The position numbers and the translations under genes are program-made. A DNA stretch of 64,000 nucleotides. Origin: Streptomyces spinosus (lineage in GTDB: Bacteria > Actinomycetota > Actinomycetes > Streptomycetales > Streptomycetaceae). Positions within the stretch are counted from its first letter, which is position 1. Each line of letters opens with the position of its first letter. The notes below the pieces were generated by a model. The model had not been told where the DNA came from, did not search any database, and saw only the letters and a program-made list of their open reading frames with translations. Shown in pieces: positions 1 to 9,303 of this stretch. The DNA is taken from positions 1 to 64,000 of the forward strand of contig NZ_JAINRC010000029.1 in the NCBI RefSeq assembly GCF_020400655.1. The letters run 5' to 3'.

Positions 1-239
1 ACGGGGTGATGACCAACCTGCGGATCGAGATGGCCACTATCAGCCGCGTCACAGCATTCGAACAGTCGCTGACTGCGGTGCCTCCCGAAGTGGTGAACAT
101 CTGCTGGCGGTCTCGCGAACAAAGTCACCAAGGCGACAGCAGGCCACCCGTGCTCCCGAGACGGTGCCGGCGAGCACGGGTACTCAGGACGGGGCCGGGA
201 CGGCAGCGGCCGGCGCAGGCTTCTGGAAGGGGAGAGACC

Positions 240-689
240 ATGACACATCCTTCTCGACCCGGGACTCTGGTCGGCATGGCGGGCACCGCCGTCGCCGCGC
301 TGGTGCTCTCGCTTGCGGGATGCTCGGGTGACAACGTCGTTCCGTCGGAGGCGCCGTCCGCCGTCAAGTCCGCGGCCTCCGAAGCAGCGAACCGGCTTCG
401 GGACATCCGCAACGGGATCGTCGCCACGGATGACGCCAAGATCCAGGAGATACACGTCGACAACAGCGGTCACGCCGTCGCACGCGTGATCGTGACCAAC
501 AGTGGGAAGGACACCGACTCCTACGCCGTCCAGGTCAACTTCAACGGCAAGCACGGCGACCTGGTCGACGCTGTCGTCGTCACCCTCCCCTCCGTCCGTC
601 CGGGGAGTACCGCCCGTGCAGAGGCCCGGAGCCATCGGGAACTGCCTGATAAGACCACTGCCGAGGTGGTGAAGGCCGTCCGCTATTGA
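240..689 (+). CDS. Secreted lipoprotein, FxLYD-like
   Basis: Predicted 149-residue lipoprotein. The N-terminus has a positive start, a hydrophobic stretch (AGTAVAALVLSLAG) and a lipobox ending in Cys (LAGC), so it should be lipid-anchored outside the membrane. The rest, rich in beta-strand-like sequence (HAVARVIVTNSGKDTDSYAVQVNF), resembles FxLYD-type domains of small actinobacterial lipoproteins. The start at 240 was chosen because GGGGAGAG lies just upstream and because it puts the signal peptide at the N-terminus; the frame is open further upstream but without signal-like sequence. Function is unknown. Confidence 0.8.
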   Translation: MTHPSRPGTLVGMAGTAVAALVLSLAGCSGDNVVPSEAPSAVKSAASEAANRLRDIRNGIVATDDAKIQEIHVDNSGHAVARVIVTNSGKDTDSYAVQVNFNGKHGDLVDAVVVTLPSVRPGSTARAEARSHRELPDKTTAEVVKAVRY

Positions 690-882
690 CCGGGCCCGCC
701 CGCCGCGTCCGGATGGAGAGCACGATCAGGGGGCCCAGAGCGTCCACCCGGCTGGGGCCCGAAGAAACGGCCGTTACGGGTGGCGCACTTTCGGTGTCGT
801 CCGCGCTTGCCGGTCACCCAGTCGACGCCAGAGACGACGGAGGCTCACCGCGGCGGGCGAGACCGGCACGCCGTAGCGGTCG

Positions 883-1113
883 TCATGGCGGTGGCCCCTC
901 GACAGACGTCGGACTATCACCGAGTGGCATGCCGTCTTGGCCATACGGCTGATTTACAAGCAGCACATAGGCCGCGGCGAGTCTATTGAGGGCCGTCGCC
1001 GCATCGGGCGGGTTCATTTTCCGGGTGGCGTCCGCGGTGGCGGTGATGTGCTCCAGCAGAACCAGGCACGTCACGTCCTCAGCGCTTCTCTCTTGCGTGG
1101 GCATGGCTTTCAT
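883..1113 (-). CDS. Small hypothetical protein
   Basis: A 76-residue frame on the minus strand, preceded by GGAGAGAGG immediately before the ATG. The middle part (LVLLEHITATADATRKMNPPDAATALNRLAAAYVLL) looks like an amphipathic helical protein rather than random GC-rich translation. I do not recognise a family. It faces the 5' lipoprotein gene tail to tail. The good ribosome binding site is the main support. Confidence 0.5.
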   Translation of the reverse strand: MKAMPTQERSAEDVTCLVLLEHITATADATRKMNPPDAATALNRLAAAYVLLVNQPYGQDGMPLGDSPTSVEGPPP

Positions 1114-1615
1114 CCTCTCTCCGATTGAGCCGGTCCATGCTCAGAGCGCGTCGCCCGCCGAATGGCGAGCGAGTGACCGGACGCATGCACCGGGCTCGCT
1201 GTCTTTCGGATCCCCTCACGAGGGGCGCGAACGCGCTGGGCGCCGCACCAGAGCGGGCCATGAAGGAGAGGAGTCTTTGCCGGAGTACGGCAAAGTCGAT
1301 GGCAGTGCACGCGGACTCGGCATCCGGCACCACGAGGTCGCCTGACCGCCGTGGCCCCATCCCTCCCTGCCCTCAGGAAGCCATGACCGCCATGACCGCA
1401 GTCGCTCCGCCGACGACAGCGAGGCGGGCGATGGCGGCGTAGTAGCCATGGCGCCCAAGACAGACTCAACGCCAACGTCCCGGCGTGCGCCCACCGCACT
1501 GGTGCCCGACGACGACCTCCCTGCTGTCCAACTCCTGCGGCGATGGTTGGCTGAACGACGGTGCGGGGACTCGGAGGCCGAGGATGCTCTCAGCGGACCG
1601 ACCGGAGGCGCGGAC
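1114..1615. other. 500-bp gap without a supported gene
   Basis: This stretch separates the divergently oriented small gene at 883-1113 and the membrane-protein gene at 1616. Several GC-rich open frames cross it on both strands, but none has a convincing start, ribosome site or protein-like composition. It probably carries the promoters of both flanking units. Confidence 0.4.
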
Positions 1616-1768
1616 ATGGAGTGGTGGGGCTGGCTCATCGTGGCCGTGGTGGTGCTTGCGGTACTGATCGCGTCGGCCTTGGTGACGCAGGCACGGCGCC
1701 GCAGAGGCGGAGTGATCGCGGGCGGCGGGCAGCGGCCCGGCGAAGGGGAACGGGGTGGTCGGCGATGA
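1616..1768 (+). CDS. Small single-pass membrane protein
   Basis: A 50-residue protein with one hydrophobic segment (WWGWLIVAVVVLAVLIASALV, residues 3-23) followed by an Arg-rich cytoplasmic tail. The ATG at 1616 is preceded by GGAGGCGCGGAC. The frame is open back to an ATG at 1448, but that codon has no Shine-Dalgarno sequence. Its stop overlaps the start of the following PRC-barrel gene (ATGA at 1765), so the two are translationally coupled and probably work together at the membrane. Confidence 0.7.
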   Translation: MEWWGWLIVAVVVLAVLIASALVTQARRRRGGVIAGGGQRPGEGERGGRR

Positions 1769-2319
1769 CTCGATACGTCAGGGCGAGCGAACTCGTCAAG
1801 AAGCCGGTGGTGACCTTCGACGGCGAAGACGTCGCCCAGGTGAAGGACATCCTCTTCGAAGCCGCCGACGGCAGTGTTCGCGGTTTCACCTTGGCCGGAC
1901 GCGGACTGTTCTCCGGGCCACTGAAACAGACACTTGCCGCGGGCCGGGTGCACGGCCTCGGCCCGGATGCGGTGGTGATCCGGGACGGAACGGCACTGTC
2001 CGGCGATGACCAGCCCGCGGTCGGTGTCCCCGGCGGGGGCGACGTCATGGGTGCGACGGCGTTGACCGTAAAGGGCACCGAGCTCGGCAAGGTGGTCGAC
2101 GTGATCATCGAGGGGAGCCGTCAGCCGGTGGTGGCGGGCTATGAGGTCGAGTCTTCCGGCCCGCCGCGAAGGCGGGTGCTGCTACCGGTCCTCAGGCCGG
2201 TGGGTGTCTCTGGGGACATGGTCGTCGTGCCGGACGCCGTGGTGGATTTCGCCGCAGGTGACCTCGCGGGCTTTGCCGAGGCGGCGCGAGGTCTGCGCCA
2301 CCGCCTGGAGGAGGAATGA
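1765..2319 (+). CDS. PRC-barrel domain protein
   Basis: A 184-residue protein with two PRC-barrel-like repeats. The first (residues about 3-75) begins RASELVKKPVVTFDGEDVAQVKDILF and the second (about 95-175) TALTVKGTELGKVVDVII. PRC barrels are small beta domains found in ribosome maturation factor RimM, photosynthetic reaction-centre subunit H and many sporulation or stress proteins of actinobacteria. It overlaps both the upstream membrane-protein gene and the downstream PRC gene by 4 bp, forming a coupled three-gene unit. Specific function unknown. Confidence 0.85.
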   Translation: MTRYVRASELVKKPVVTFDGEDVAQVKDILFEAADGSVRGFTLAGRGLFSGPLKQTLAAGRVHGLGPDAVVIRDGTALSGDDQPAVGVPGGGDVMGATALTVKGTELGKVVDVIIEGSRQPVVAGYEVESSGPPRRRVLLPVLRPVGVSGDMVVVPDAVVDFAAGDLAGFAEAARGLRHRLEEE

Positions 2320-2744
2320 TGCTGTTCAGTCAAGCCAACGGCCGCAGAGTAGTCGGTCTCACCGAGGCGGAGGTTCTCGGCTCCCTGGCCGCGCTGTCCG
2401 TAGCTTCCGCGCCTGCCCGGGTGACGGCGCTGAAGCTGAAGGGACGCGGACCCCGGGATGTGCTTGCGTGGCGGCAGGTGGAAAGTTTCGGCCCGGACGC
2501 GGTCACCGTGCGCGCCGGTGGCGAGGGCGGTGATGATGTCCAGGATGACGAGTTCGAGAGTCGGCGTGATCCCATGGGCAAGCCGGTGATCACGGAGGAC
2601 GGCCATTGCCTGGGCAAGATCGTCGACGTCGAGTTCGACGGCACGACCGGACGCGTTCAGCGGCTCATGGCAACCGACGAGGAAATCGCGGGCGAGCGAT
2701 TGCTGGGGGTCGGCGGGTACGCGGTCGTGGTCAGAGGAGGCTGA
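2316..2744 (+). CDS. PRC-barrel domain protein
   Basis: A 142-residue second PRC-barrel protein, starting inside the stop of the previous gene (ATGA overlap) after a GGAGGA site. Residues about 1-70 and 85-140 each look like a PRC unit; the second carries MGKPVITEDGHCLGKIVDVEF, close to the previous protein's repeats. The pair probably arose by duplication and may form a hetero-complex. Confidence 0.85.
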   Translation: MMLFSQANGRRVVGLTEAEVLGSLAALSVASAPARVTALKLKGRGPRDVLAWRQVESFGPDAVTVRAGGEGGDDVQDDEFESRRDPMGKPVITEDGHCLGKIVDVEFDGTTGRVQRLMATDEEIAGERLLGVGGYAVVVRGG

Positions 2745-2774
2745 GCATGCCGGGAACCGCCCTAGCAAGGGCCG

Positions 2775-4136
2775 GTGCCGCAAGAGGCCGTCCACTCGAC
2801 GGAACCGTCGTGTGACCTCGTGAGACGCACGTACGAAGGTCTGCGTTCGCGACTGTGGCCGCTGCCCGCTCTGGGCGTCGCCCTGGCGGTCGCCGCCGGG
2901 GTAGGCCTGCCGGAACTCGACCGAAGCCTCGGCTACAGCGTGCCGCCACGCGTCACCGGACTGCTCTTCGGCGGCGGTGCGGAGGCTGCCCGTACGGTCC
3001 TCCAGACCATCGCCGGTTCACTGATCACGGTGACGGCGCTGACGTTCTCGCTCACGGTGGTCGCGCTCCAGATGGCGAGCAGCCAGTATTCGCCCCGTCT
3101 GCTGCGTACCTTCTCCGCCGATCCCTACGTGCAGGTGACGCTGGCCCTGCTGCTGACGGCGTTCACCTATGCCCTCACCGTTCTGCGCACGGTGCGCACC
3201 GGTGACGCCTCCGGAACGGAGTTCGTGCCGCAGATGTCGGTCAGCGTGGCTTTCGTCCTGGCGCTGGCGAGCGTCATGTGTCTCGTCGTGTTCCTCTCCC
3301 ACTTGGTGCGCGAACTACGGGCGGAGATCATGCTGATCGCTGTCCACAAAGACGCCGAGCGCACCGTCGACAGGGTCCTCGGCGACGAGGGGGCCGAACG
3401 GGACCAACCGGCATCATCGCCTCGGCCGCCTGGGGAAGCTCTGCCGCTGCTCGCTGCCCGGTCCGGCTTCCTCGCGGCCGTGGACGAGGACGCCCTGCTG
3501 CGGGCAGCCATGGATGCCGACGCCGTCGTCCTCGTCGACCGCCTGCCCGGCAGTTCCCTGGTCGCCGGAACACCCTGTGGCAGCGCGTGGTCACGCGAAC
3601 GTGCCCCGCTCTGCCCTGACACCCGAGACCGGCTGCTGCGACGCGCAGCGGAAGCGATCGTGACGGGGCACGAACGCACCGACGAACAGGACGTGGCCTT
3701 TGCTCTCCGTCAGTTCACGGACGTGGCCCTCAAGGCACTGTCGCCCGGCGTGAACGACCCGACCACGGCCGTTCACGCCCTCTCACACTCCTCGGCTCTG
3801 CTGTGTGAGCTGGCACGTCACCGCCTCGGCCCTCGTGCGCTCTACGACGGCGATCGCCGGCTACGGGTCCTGCTGAACCGTCCGGACCTGCCCGACCTGC
3901 TGGATCTGGCCGTGGGGCAGCCGCTGCGCTACGGGGCGGGCGAGCCCGAGGTGCTCGCCCGGCTCCTTGCGCTGCTGCATGAGGTCGCGTGGGTCGTCCG
4001 ACCCGACTGCCCGGCCGCCCTGGCGACCTATCTCCGGCGCCTGCGGGTCACTGTGGCGGAGCAGTCGTTCCCGGCAGAGGAGCAGGCCCGGCTTGACCGA
4101 CTGGCATGGCGGGCCGAGCAGTCGATGTCGCCCTGA
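2775..4136 (+). CDS. DUF2254 family membrane protein
   Basis: A protein of up to 453 residues with about four hydrophobic segments in the N-terminal half (residues 27-45, 75-98, 115-135, 155-180) and a soluble C-terminal half. The motif TALTFSLTVVALQMASSQYSPR (positions about 87-108) is typical of DUF2254 membrane proteins. Function of the family is unknown. The GTG at 2775 has only a weak ribosome site; an alternative GTG at 2820 would shorten the protein by 15 residues without affecting the first membrane segment. Confidence 0.85.
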   Translation: MPQEAVHSTEPSCDLVRRTYEGLRSRLWPLPALGVALAVAAGVGLPELDRSLGYSVPPRVTGLLFGGGAEAARTVLQTIAGSLITVTALTFSLTVVALQMASSQYSPRLLRTFSADPYVQVTLALLLTAFTYALTVLRTVRTGDASGTEFVPQMSVSVAFVLALASVMCLVVFLSHLVRELRAEIMLIAVHKDAERTVDRVLGDEGAERDQPASSPRPPGEALPLLAARSGFLAAVDEDALLRAAMDADAVVLVDRLPGSSLVAGTPCGSAWSRERAPLCPDTRDRLLRRAAEAIVTGHERTDEQDVAFALRQFTDVALKALSPGVNDPTTAVHALSHSSALLCELARHRLGPRALYDGDRRLRVLLNRPDLPDLLDLAVGQPLRYGAGEPEVLARLLALLHEVAWVVRPDCPAALATYLRRLRVTVAEQSFPAEEQARLDRLAWRAEQSMSP

Positions 4137-4283
4137 GAGCGCCGATACGGCGGTTTTCCGCGCCCATGCGCGTTCACGGTGGAAGACCGGTCGGCCGGTT
4201 CGGGGTGCCGCGCCGCATGGGCCGGCGGGATGAATTCCGGCCGGCCTGACGAGCGCGGCAGGGATCGCGGGTACTCCCGACCC

Positions 4284-4850
4284 ATGAGCTACCGGCACGT
4301 AACCTGTTCAACAAGTAACCGGCGGGCAGGACGCCCGCAGACCGGTGGGCGGGCCTCCGCCCGGGCCATGCGGCTCTGTGTGGCGATGCTTGCCTTCGCG
4401 ACGGCGTGCGGGGGAGGCGCCGCCCAGACGCACAACGCTCCAGGAGCCACGGCCGACGTGAACAGTCTGGCCATCCGTTACGCGCATATTGCGGAACCGG
4501 ACGACGGAGTGTGGGCCAAGGGCTCCGATGTAGCGGCATATCTGTGGGTTTTGAACCAGGGCGAGCGGTCCGACCGTCTGGTGGCTGCCTCGTCACCGGC
4601 AGCGGACTCCACGGCAATCGTTGACCAGCAGGGCAAGAGCCTCCCGGGCGGGGTGGAGCTGCCGCCGCACGAGGCACGTCAGATGTATCGGGACGGCCCT
4701 CATCTGCTGCTGCGTGGCATCCACGAAGAGTTGCGCGCTGGTGACTACGTCAAGCTGACGGTGCGGTTCTCCAAGTCGGGTTCCGCGTCGATGCAGGTCC
4801 ATGTGCAGCGCTCGGGCTACGAGACGGTCGGTCCTTCGGAGACGGGCTGA
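4284..4850 (+). CDS. PCu(A)C-like copper-chaperone lipoprotein
   Basis: Up to 188 residues. A long Arg-rich leader precedes a hydrophobic segment and lipobox (AMLAFATAC), so the mature protein should be a surface lipoprotein. The remainder fits the PCu(A)C fold: a beta-rich domain with DVAAYLWVLNQG, then PPHEARQM and LLLRGIHEELRAGDYVKLTVRF. Family members carry periplasmic Cu(I) to cytochrome oxidase CuA; His and Met in PPHEARQM sit where copper ligands are expected, but the full HxM set is not obvious. Starts at 4284 or 4368 (MRLCVAML) are both possible; neither has a strong ribosome site. Confidence 0.65.
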   Translation: MSYRHVTCSTSNRRAGRPQTGGRASARAMRLCVAMLAFATACGGGAAQTHNAPGATADVNSLAIRYAHIAEPDDGVWAKGSDVAAYLWVLNQGERSDRLVAASSPAADSTAIVDQQGKSLPGGVELPPHEARQMYRDGPHLLLRGIHEELRAGDYVKLTVRFSKSGSASMQVHVQRSGYETVGPSETG

Positions 4851-5417
4851 AGCCTGGTTCTGCCCGACTTCCGCTGGGGTGGGGTGAGCTGGAGGTCATG
4901 CCAGCCAGACGGCGACTGGAGCGTCCGGCCCCGATAGTTCACGGTGATCGAGCCGGAGTGACTCAGTAGGCGGAGCCGAGCAACCCTTGGATCTTTCGCC
5001 GCGCTGGGGAGTCCTGAAGTGGATGACCGGGGCGACCGCTGCCGGCCAGCTGACTTGACCCGCCTTCCAGACAGGCAGGCGCACCACGGACGTCGTCTCG
5101 GTGCCCACGACACCTGTGATGGGCTGCCGCTCACCGGTCTGCGTGACGGGTACGAAGGCCACGGCCCGCCCGCCGCGCGAGACCACATCCAGCGGGACTA
5201 CTGGCGCTGGTGCGAGTCGGGCCGTTGAGCGCCTGGGTCAGCGGATCCCATGCCGCAGCCGGTCAGGAGTACGGCGGTCCTACATGGCGCGAGCCAGGGC
5301 TGAACGGGTACGGGCAGTGGAGAAAGTGTGTCGACGCTCTTCAGGTCGCGTCTCCCGGCTCCGCCGGAGCCGTTCGACGCAGCGGTCCTCAGCGTTGGCG
5401 CCGGAGATCACGTCCGT
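4851..5417. other. Intergenic region, no supported gene
   Basis: About 570 bp between the lipoprotein gene and the end of the radical SAM gene. Minus-strand translation near 5186-4990 looks partly protein-like (VAFVPVTQTGERQPITGVVG), which could be a decayed gene, but there is no continuous frame with a ribosome site. No terminator with a T tract was seen. Confidence 0.35.
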
Positions 5418-7013
5418 TCACGAATCGGCAGCCGGTTTCCGGGCCTGGGCACCGGTGAGGGCACGCGGCGGGGCGTAGAAGGCGCGTTCGGCGCGTCCTG
5501 CCAGTGCCTCGCGGGCGAAAGTGATCAGGTGGTGGCCGACCACGGCCGCACTGATCAGTCCTTCGACGTCACCGGCCCGCAGCGCCACGGACGCCAGTCG
5601 CCAGAACTCGCGCCGGTAATCGGCGCGTACGCCGCACCGCCACAGCACCCGGCCGACGATCCGGAGACCCCGCCTCAGCGCCCGCGGGCTGCGGCGGTAG
5701 GGCGAGGCTGCTACCGACAGCCGATTCGAATACGTGTGACGGACCTGGCGGGCGAACCGCTGGTACAGACGGTGTGGCTCGTAGGCATGGGAGATCACAT
5801 GGCGCCAACCCTCGGACACGACGTGCTCGGGCAGCCGGAACTTCACGTTCGATTGCCGGTGGCCCGGGTCGTCCAGCAGTCGGCCTTCTGCGGCCAGGCG
5901 GCGCCACAGAGGGGTCTGCGGCAGCGCGTGCAGCAAGTTGATGGTGAGCAGGGGGATGCCGCTGGCGTCGATGAAACGGCAGACACTGTCGTAGGTACTC
6001 GCGGTATCGGTGTCGAGGCCGAGGATGACGCCGGAGACCACCTCGATGCCGTGCTCGTTGATGGTGGCCACCGCTTCCAGAATGGGCGACCGCAGGTTGT
6101 GTCTTTTGTTGATGGCTTCCAGGGCTGTCTCGTCGGGTGTCTCGATGCCGACGAACATCGTGGTGAACCGGGCCTGCCGCATCAGCCCCAGCAGGTCCCG
6201 GCGCTTTGCGATGTTGAGAGTCGCCTCGCAGGCGAAGTCGAGAGCGTACCCATGCGCCTCCTGCCAGATGACGAGAGCCTGCAGCAGTCGGCGTGCCGCG
6301 TGCGGATCGGCGATGAAGTTGTCGTCGACGAAGTAGACGGCGTCCGGACGCCCTGCTCCGAGAATCGCATCGAGCTCCCTGATCACCTGTACGGATGACT
6401 TCAGGCGCGGGGCTCTGCCGTACAGCTCGGGAATGTCGCAGAACTCGCACTGAAAGGGGCAGCCGGAGGACGCCTGGATGCTCGCGATGAAGTAGTCGTT
6501 CAGATCGATCAGGTCATACGCCGGCACCGGGAACTCACCCAGCGGCAGACGGTGCGCGGTCCGGTACATCTCCTGCTGTACCGATGGCGCAATGTCCTCT
6601 TCCAACCGCTCGGCCAACCTTACTGTGGCGTCACCCAGTTCCCCGATGTGCAGAACGTCCGGTTCCGGATACCAGTGCGGACTCGCGGACACCGACGGAC
6701 CGCCGAGCACGGTGATCACGCCTGCCTTCCGGGCCCGGCCCGCCACATCGGTGATGGCGTCGTGCTGCACGTGCATCCCTGTGACCATGACGACCTCGGC
6801 CCACTCTAGATCCGCAGTAGTGGCCCGGCGGACATTCTCGTCGACCACACGGACCTGCCATCCCCGGGCGCCGAACCAGGCAGCGATGACCAGAATGCCC
6901 TGCGGTGGCATGAACGCCTTCGCTCCGGTAAGGGTGAAGGCATGATCGAACGTGCCGAACGAACAGGCATAGCGGGGGGACACGCAGAGAACTCGCCGAC
7001 CACCGGTTGCCAT
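5418..7013 (-). CDS. hpnP: B12-binding radical SAM protein, HpnP-like
   Basis: A 531-residue protein. Residues about 1-140 form a cobalamin-binding-type domain starting RVLCVSPRYACSFGTFDHAF and including AFMPPQGILVIAA and VVDENVRRA. The radical SAM core has the cluster motif C185-x3-C189-x2-C192 (SSGCPFQCEFCDI), followed by a DUF4070-type C-terminal region. This architecture and these N-terminal motifs match hopanoid C-2 methylase HpnP, which methylates hopanoids at C-2; related DUF4070 proteins with other substrates exist, so the assignment is by resemblance. The start has a strong GGAGAGGGAGAAG site. It is divergent from the dehydrogenase operon at 7292. No squalene-hopene cyclase gene lies in the window. 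Confidence 0.7.
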   Translation of the reverse strand: MATGGRRVLCVSPRYACSFGTFDHAFTLTGAKAFMPPQGILVIAAWFGARGWQVRVVDENVRRATTADLEWAEVVMVTGMHVQHDAITDVAGRARKAGVITVLGGPSVSASPHWYPEPDVLHIGELGDATVRLAERLEEDIAPSVQQEMYRTAHRLPLGEFPVPAYDLIDLNDYFIASIQASSGCPFQCEFCDIPELYGRAPRLKSSVQVIRELDAILGAGRPDAVYFVDDNFIADPHAARRLLQALVIWQEAHGYALDFACEATLNIAKRRDLLGLMRQARFTTMFVGIETPDETALEAINKRHNLRSPILEAVATINEHGIEVVSGVILGLDTDTASTYDSVCRFIDASGIPLLTINLLHALPQTPLWRRLAAEGRLLDDPGHRQSNVKFRLPEHVVSEGWRHVISHAYEPHRLYQRFARQVRHTYSNRLSVAASPYRRSPRALRRGLRIVGRVLWRCGVRADYRREFWRLASVALRAGDVEGLISAAVVGHHLITFAREALAGRAERAFYAPPRALTGAQARKPAADS

Positions 7014-7291
7014 GACTTCTCCCTCTCCTCGGGAAAGATGGCGTAACCGGACCGCCTTGTTCCGAAACGCTGCCTGAGGTCGGCCCCGGGCGCAGTGTCC
7101 AGTCCGCCGTCACCCCACGGTGCTGGCTTGATGGAGAGTGTGTCGCAGCATCCTGTCGAGGGAACCCAGGTATGAGTCCCGCACTGGAAAGCTGATTTGC
7201 CGGCCCGCTGCGGTGCGTCAGCATGAGGTCGGTTACGCACAGTGATTAGGTGGACGGAGAGTGACAACAGCCCGACCGCCGAGGAGCAGCC

Positions 7292-8452
7292 ATGCCGCGC
7301 ACAGAACGCGCCGCGCCGACAGAAGGCACTCTTGAACGCCTGGACGACGTCATCCGCGATGTCATCGCACCGCTCGCCCGACAGGTCGACCAAGAGGCCA
7401 GCTTTCCCAGGGAGGGCCTGCGGGCGCTGGCCGCCGCCGGAATGCTGGGCCTGCTCAGCGCACGCGAGGACGGCGGGGCAGGAGCCGGTCTGCGGCAGGC
7501 CGCCGCGGTCGTCGAGCGGCTGGCCGGCGCCTGCGGTTCCACCGCCATGGTGTTGCTCATGCACTACGCCGCTGCGGCCGTCATCGAGGCGCACGGCCCG
7601 GACGAGGTGCGGCGGGCCGTGGCGGACGGGCGGCACCTGACCACCCTGGCCTTCTCGGAGAGGGGCTCGCGCAGCCACTTCTGGGCGCCCGTCGGCACCG
7701 CGTCTCCGGACGGCGCCTACGGCGTCTGTTTGAACGCCCAGAAGTCGTGGGTCACCTCGGCAGGGGTCGCCGACAGTTATGTATGGTCGAGCCGGCCACT
7801 TAGCGCGGCGGGACCCATGACCCTGTGGCTGGTGCCGACCGACGCCCCGGGCCTTGAGGTCGGCGAAGACTATGACGGCTTCGGTCTGCGGGGCAACGCC
7901 TCCAGCCCGGTGAGTGCCAAGGACGTACGCGTTCCGGAGACGGCCCGGCTGAGCACCGACGGCGAGGGCCTCGCCACTGCCCTGGATCTGGTGCTGCCCC
8001 GCTTCCTCGTGCTGAGCGCCGCCTTCTGTACGGGGGTGAGCGAGGTGCTCCTCACCCTTACCGCCAAGCACCTCCGTACCGCCCGCCTTGACCACCTTCA
8101 GCAGAGTCTGGCCGAGCAGCCTGTCGCGCGTCACGAATACGCTTCGCTGCGGCTGCGCGCCGATGCTTCCCGCGCCTTCCTGAACGACACCCTCGCCGCA
8201 CTCGACACCGGCCGGCCCGACGCGAAGCTGCGTGTCCTCCAGGTCAAAGCGCTCGCGGCCGAGACTGCCGCCGAAGTGGCGGACGGCGCCATGCGACTGT
8301 GCGGGGGCAGCGCCTTCCGCCGCGACCTGGGCGTGGAGCGCCGCTTCAGGGACGCGCTGGCAGCACGCGTCATGGCACCGACTACCGAAGCACTTCGCGA
8401 CTTCTGCGGACGGATCGCACTGGACCTGTCGATGTTCGAGGAGGCCCGGTGA
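7292..8452 (+). CDS. Acyl-CoA dehydrogenase-fold flavoprotein
   Basis: A 386-residue acyl-CoA dehydrogenase-family protein: helical N-terminal domain (residues 1-115), beta domain with LAFSERGSRSHFW and GLRGNASSPVSAKDVRVP, and helical C-terminal domain with MRLCGGSAFRRDLGVERRFRDA (about 340-361). The usual catalytic Glu near the C-terminus is not evident (MAPTTEALRDF follows), so it may be a flavin-dependent monooxygenase or another variant rather than a true dehydrogenase. It is the first gene of an operon with two downstream genes, each starting within the previous stop codon. Confidence 0.8.
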   Translation: MPRTERAAPTEGTLERLDDVIRDVIAPLARQVDQEASFPREGLRALAAAGMLGLLSAREDGGAGAGLRQAAAVVERLAGACGSTAMVLLMHYAAAAVIEAHGPDEVRRAVADGRHLTTLAFSERGSRSHFWAPVGTASPDGAYGVCLNAQKSWVTSAGVADSYVWSSRPLSAAGPMTLWLVPTDAPGLEVGEDYDGFGLRGNASSPVSAKDVRVPETARLSTDGEGLATALDLVLPRFLVLSAAFCTGVSEVLLTLTAKHLRTARLDHLQQSLAEQPVARHEYASLRLRADASRAFLNDTLAALDTGRPDAKLRVLQVKALAAETAAEVADGAMRLCGGSAFRRDLGVERRFRDALAARVMAPTTEALRDFCGRIALDLSMFEEAR

Positions 8453-9303
8453 ATCCGCTCGTGTTCGGCGCAGTCGCCTACGACCCGAAAGTGGTGACCA
8501 TCTGGAGCGGGTTCCGCTCCTGGCTGCGGGCCCGGCAGCTGGCGTTCGACTTCGTGCTCTACGCACACTACGAACGGCAGGCCGAGGACTTGGTCGGCGG
8601 TCGTATCGACGTGGCCTGGCACTCGCCGCTGGCCTGGGTGCGCACCCGCAGACTGGCCCGGGCGGCAGGCGTCGACGTGCGACCACTGGTCATGCGCGAC
8701 ACCGACCAGGACCTGACCTCGGTCATCGTGGTCAGGGCGGATTCGTCTGCCGCCGTGGTCGGAGACCTCAAGGACAAGACCGTGGCGGTCGGCGCGATCG
8801 ACTCTCCGCAGGCCACCCTCATCCCCCTGCACCACCTGCGCGAGCTCGGAGTCGATGCCGATGCCGGGCTGCGCGTCGTACGCCATGACACCGGCGTCGG
8901 GATGCACGGCGATCACATCGGCGGGGAACGGGAAGGGGCCCGCGCCCTGCTGGCCGGCCGAGTGGAGGCCACCTGCATGACTGACACGAACCATCTCGCC
9001 TTCGCCCAGGACGGCACCTTCCCTCCGGGCAGCACGCGGGTACTGACCCGAACCGCCCCCTACGACCACTGCGTGCTCGCCGCGGGGCCCACGCTCACCG
9101 CCGGGGCGGGCCAGCAGTTGACTGCATTGCTGCTGTCGATGTCATACGCGGACCCGGAGCTGCGGCACCTGCTCGATCTCGAAGGCCTCACCCGCTGGGT
9201 CCCCGCACGGGAGACCGGCTTCGCACAGTTGACGGACGCTGTCGACGCCACCGGCTTCTACGACCCGGACGGCCGGGTCACAGCCGTCGGCTATCGGCCA
9301 TGA
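8449..9303 (+). CDS. PhnD/NMT1-like binding-fold protein without signal
   Basis: A 284-residue protein of the type II periplasmic-binding fold. It begins VNPLVFGAVAYDPKVVTIWSGF and carries GRIDVAWHSPLAWVR (about 50-64), matching PhnD-like phosphonate-binding proteins. No signal peptide or lipobox is present and no permease or ATPase gene is nearby, so it should act in the cytoplasm, as a binding subunit or as an enzyme (the fold also includes sulfinate desulfinases and THI5-type enzymes). The GTG start overlaps the stop of the upstream gene; the stop overlaps the next start. Confidence 0.75.
   Translation: MNPLVFGAVAYDPKVVTIWSGFRSWLRARQLAFDFVLYAHYERQAEDLVGGRIDVAWHSPLAWVRTRRLARAAGVDVRPLVMRDTDQDLTSVIVVRADSSAAVVGDLKDKTVAVGAIDSPQATLIPLHHLRELGVDADAGLRVVRHDTGVGMHGDHIGGEREGARALLAGRVEATCMTDTNHLAFAQDGTFPPGSTRVLTRTAPYDHCVLAAGPTLTAGAGQQLTALLLSMSYADPELRHLLDLEGLTRWVPARETGFAQLTDAVDATGFYDPDGRVTAVGYRP

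Noticed and set aside
1448..1615. Upstream start for the small membrane protein at 1616
   Set aside because: No ribosome site at 1448, while GGAGG stands right before 1616.
5328..6398. Long plus-strand open frame opposite the HpnP-like gene
   Set aside because: It is antisense to a clear radical SAM protein and has no ribosome site or recognisable domain.
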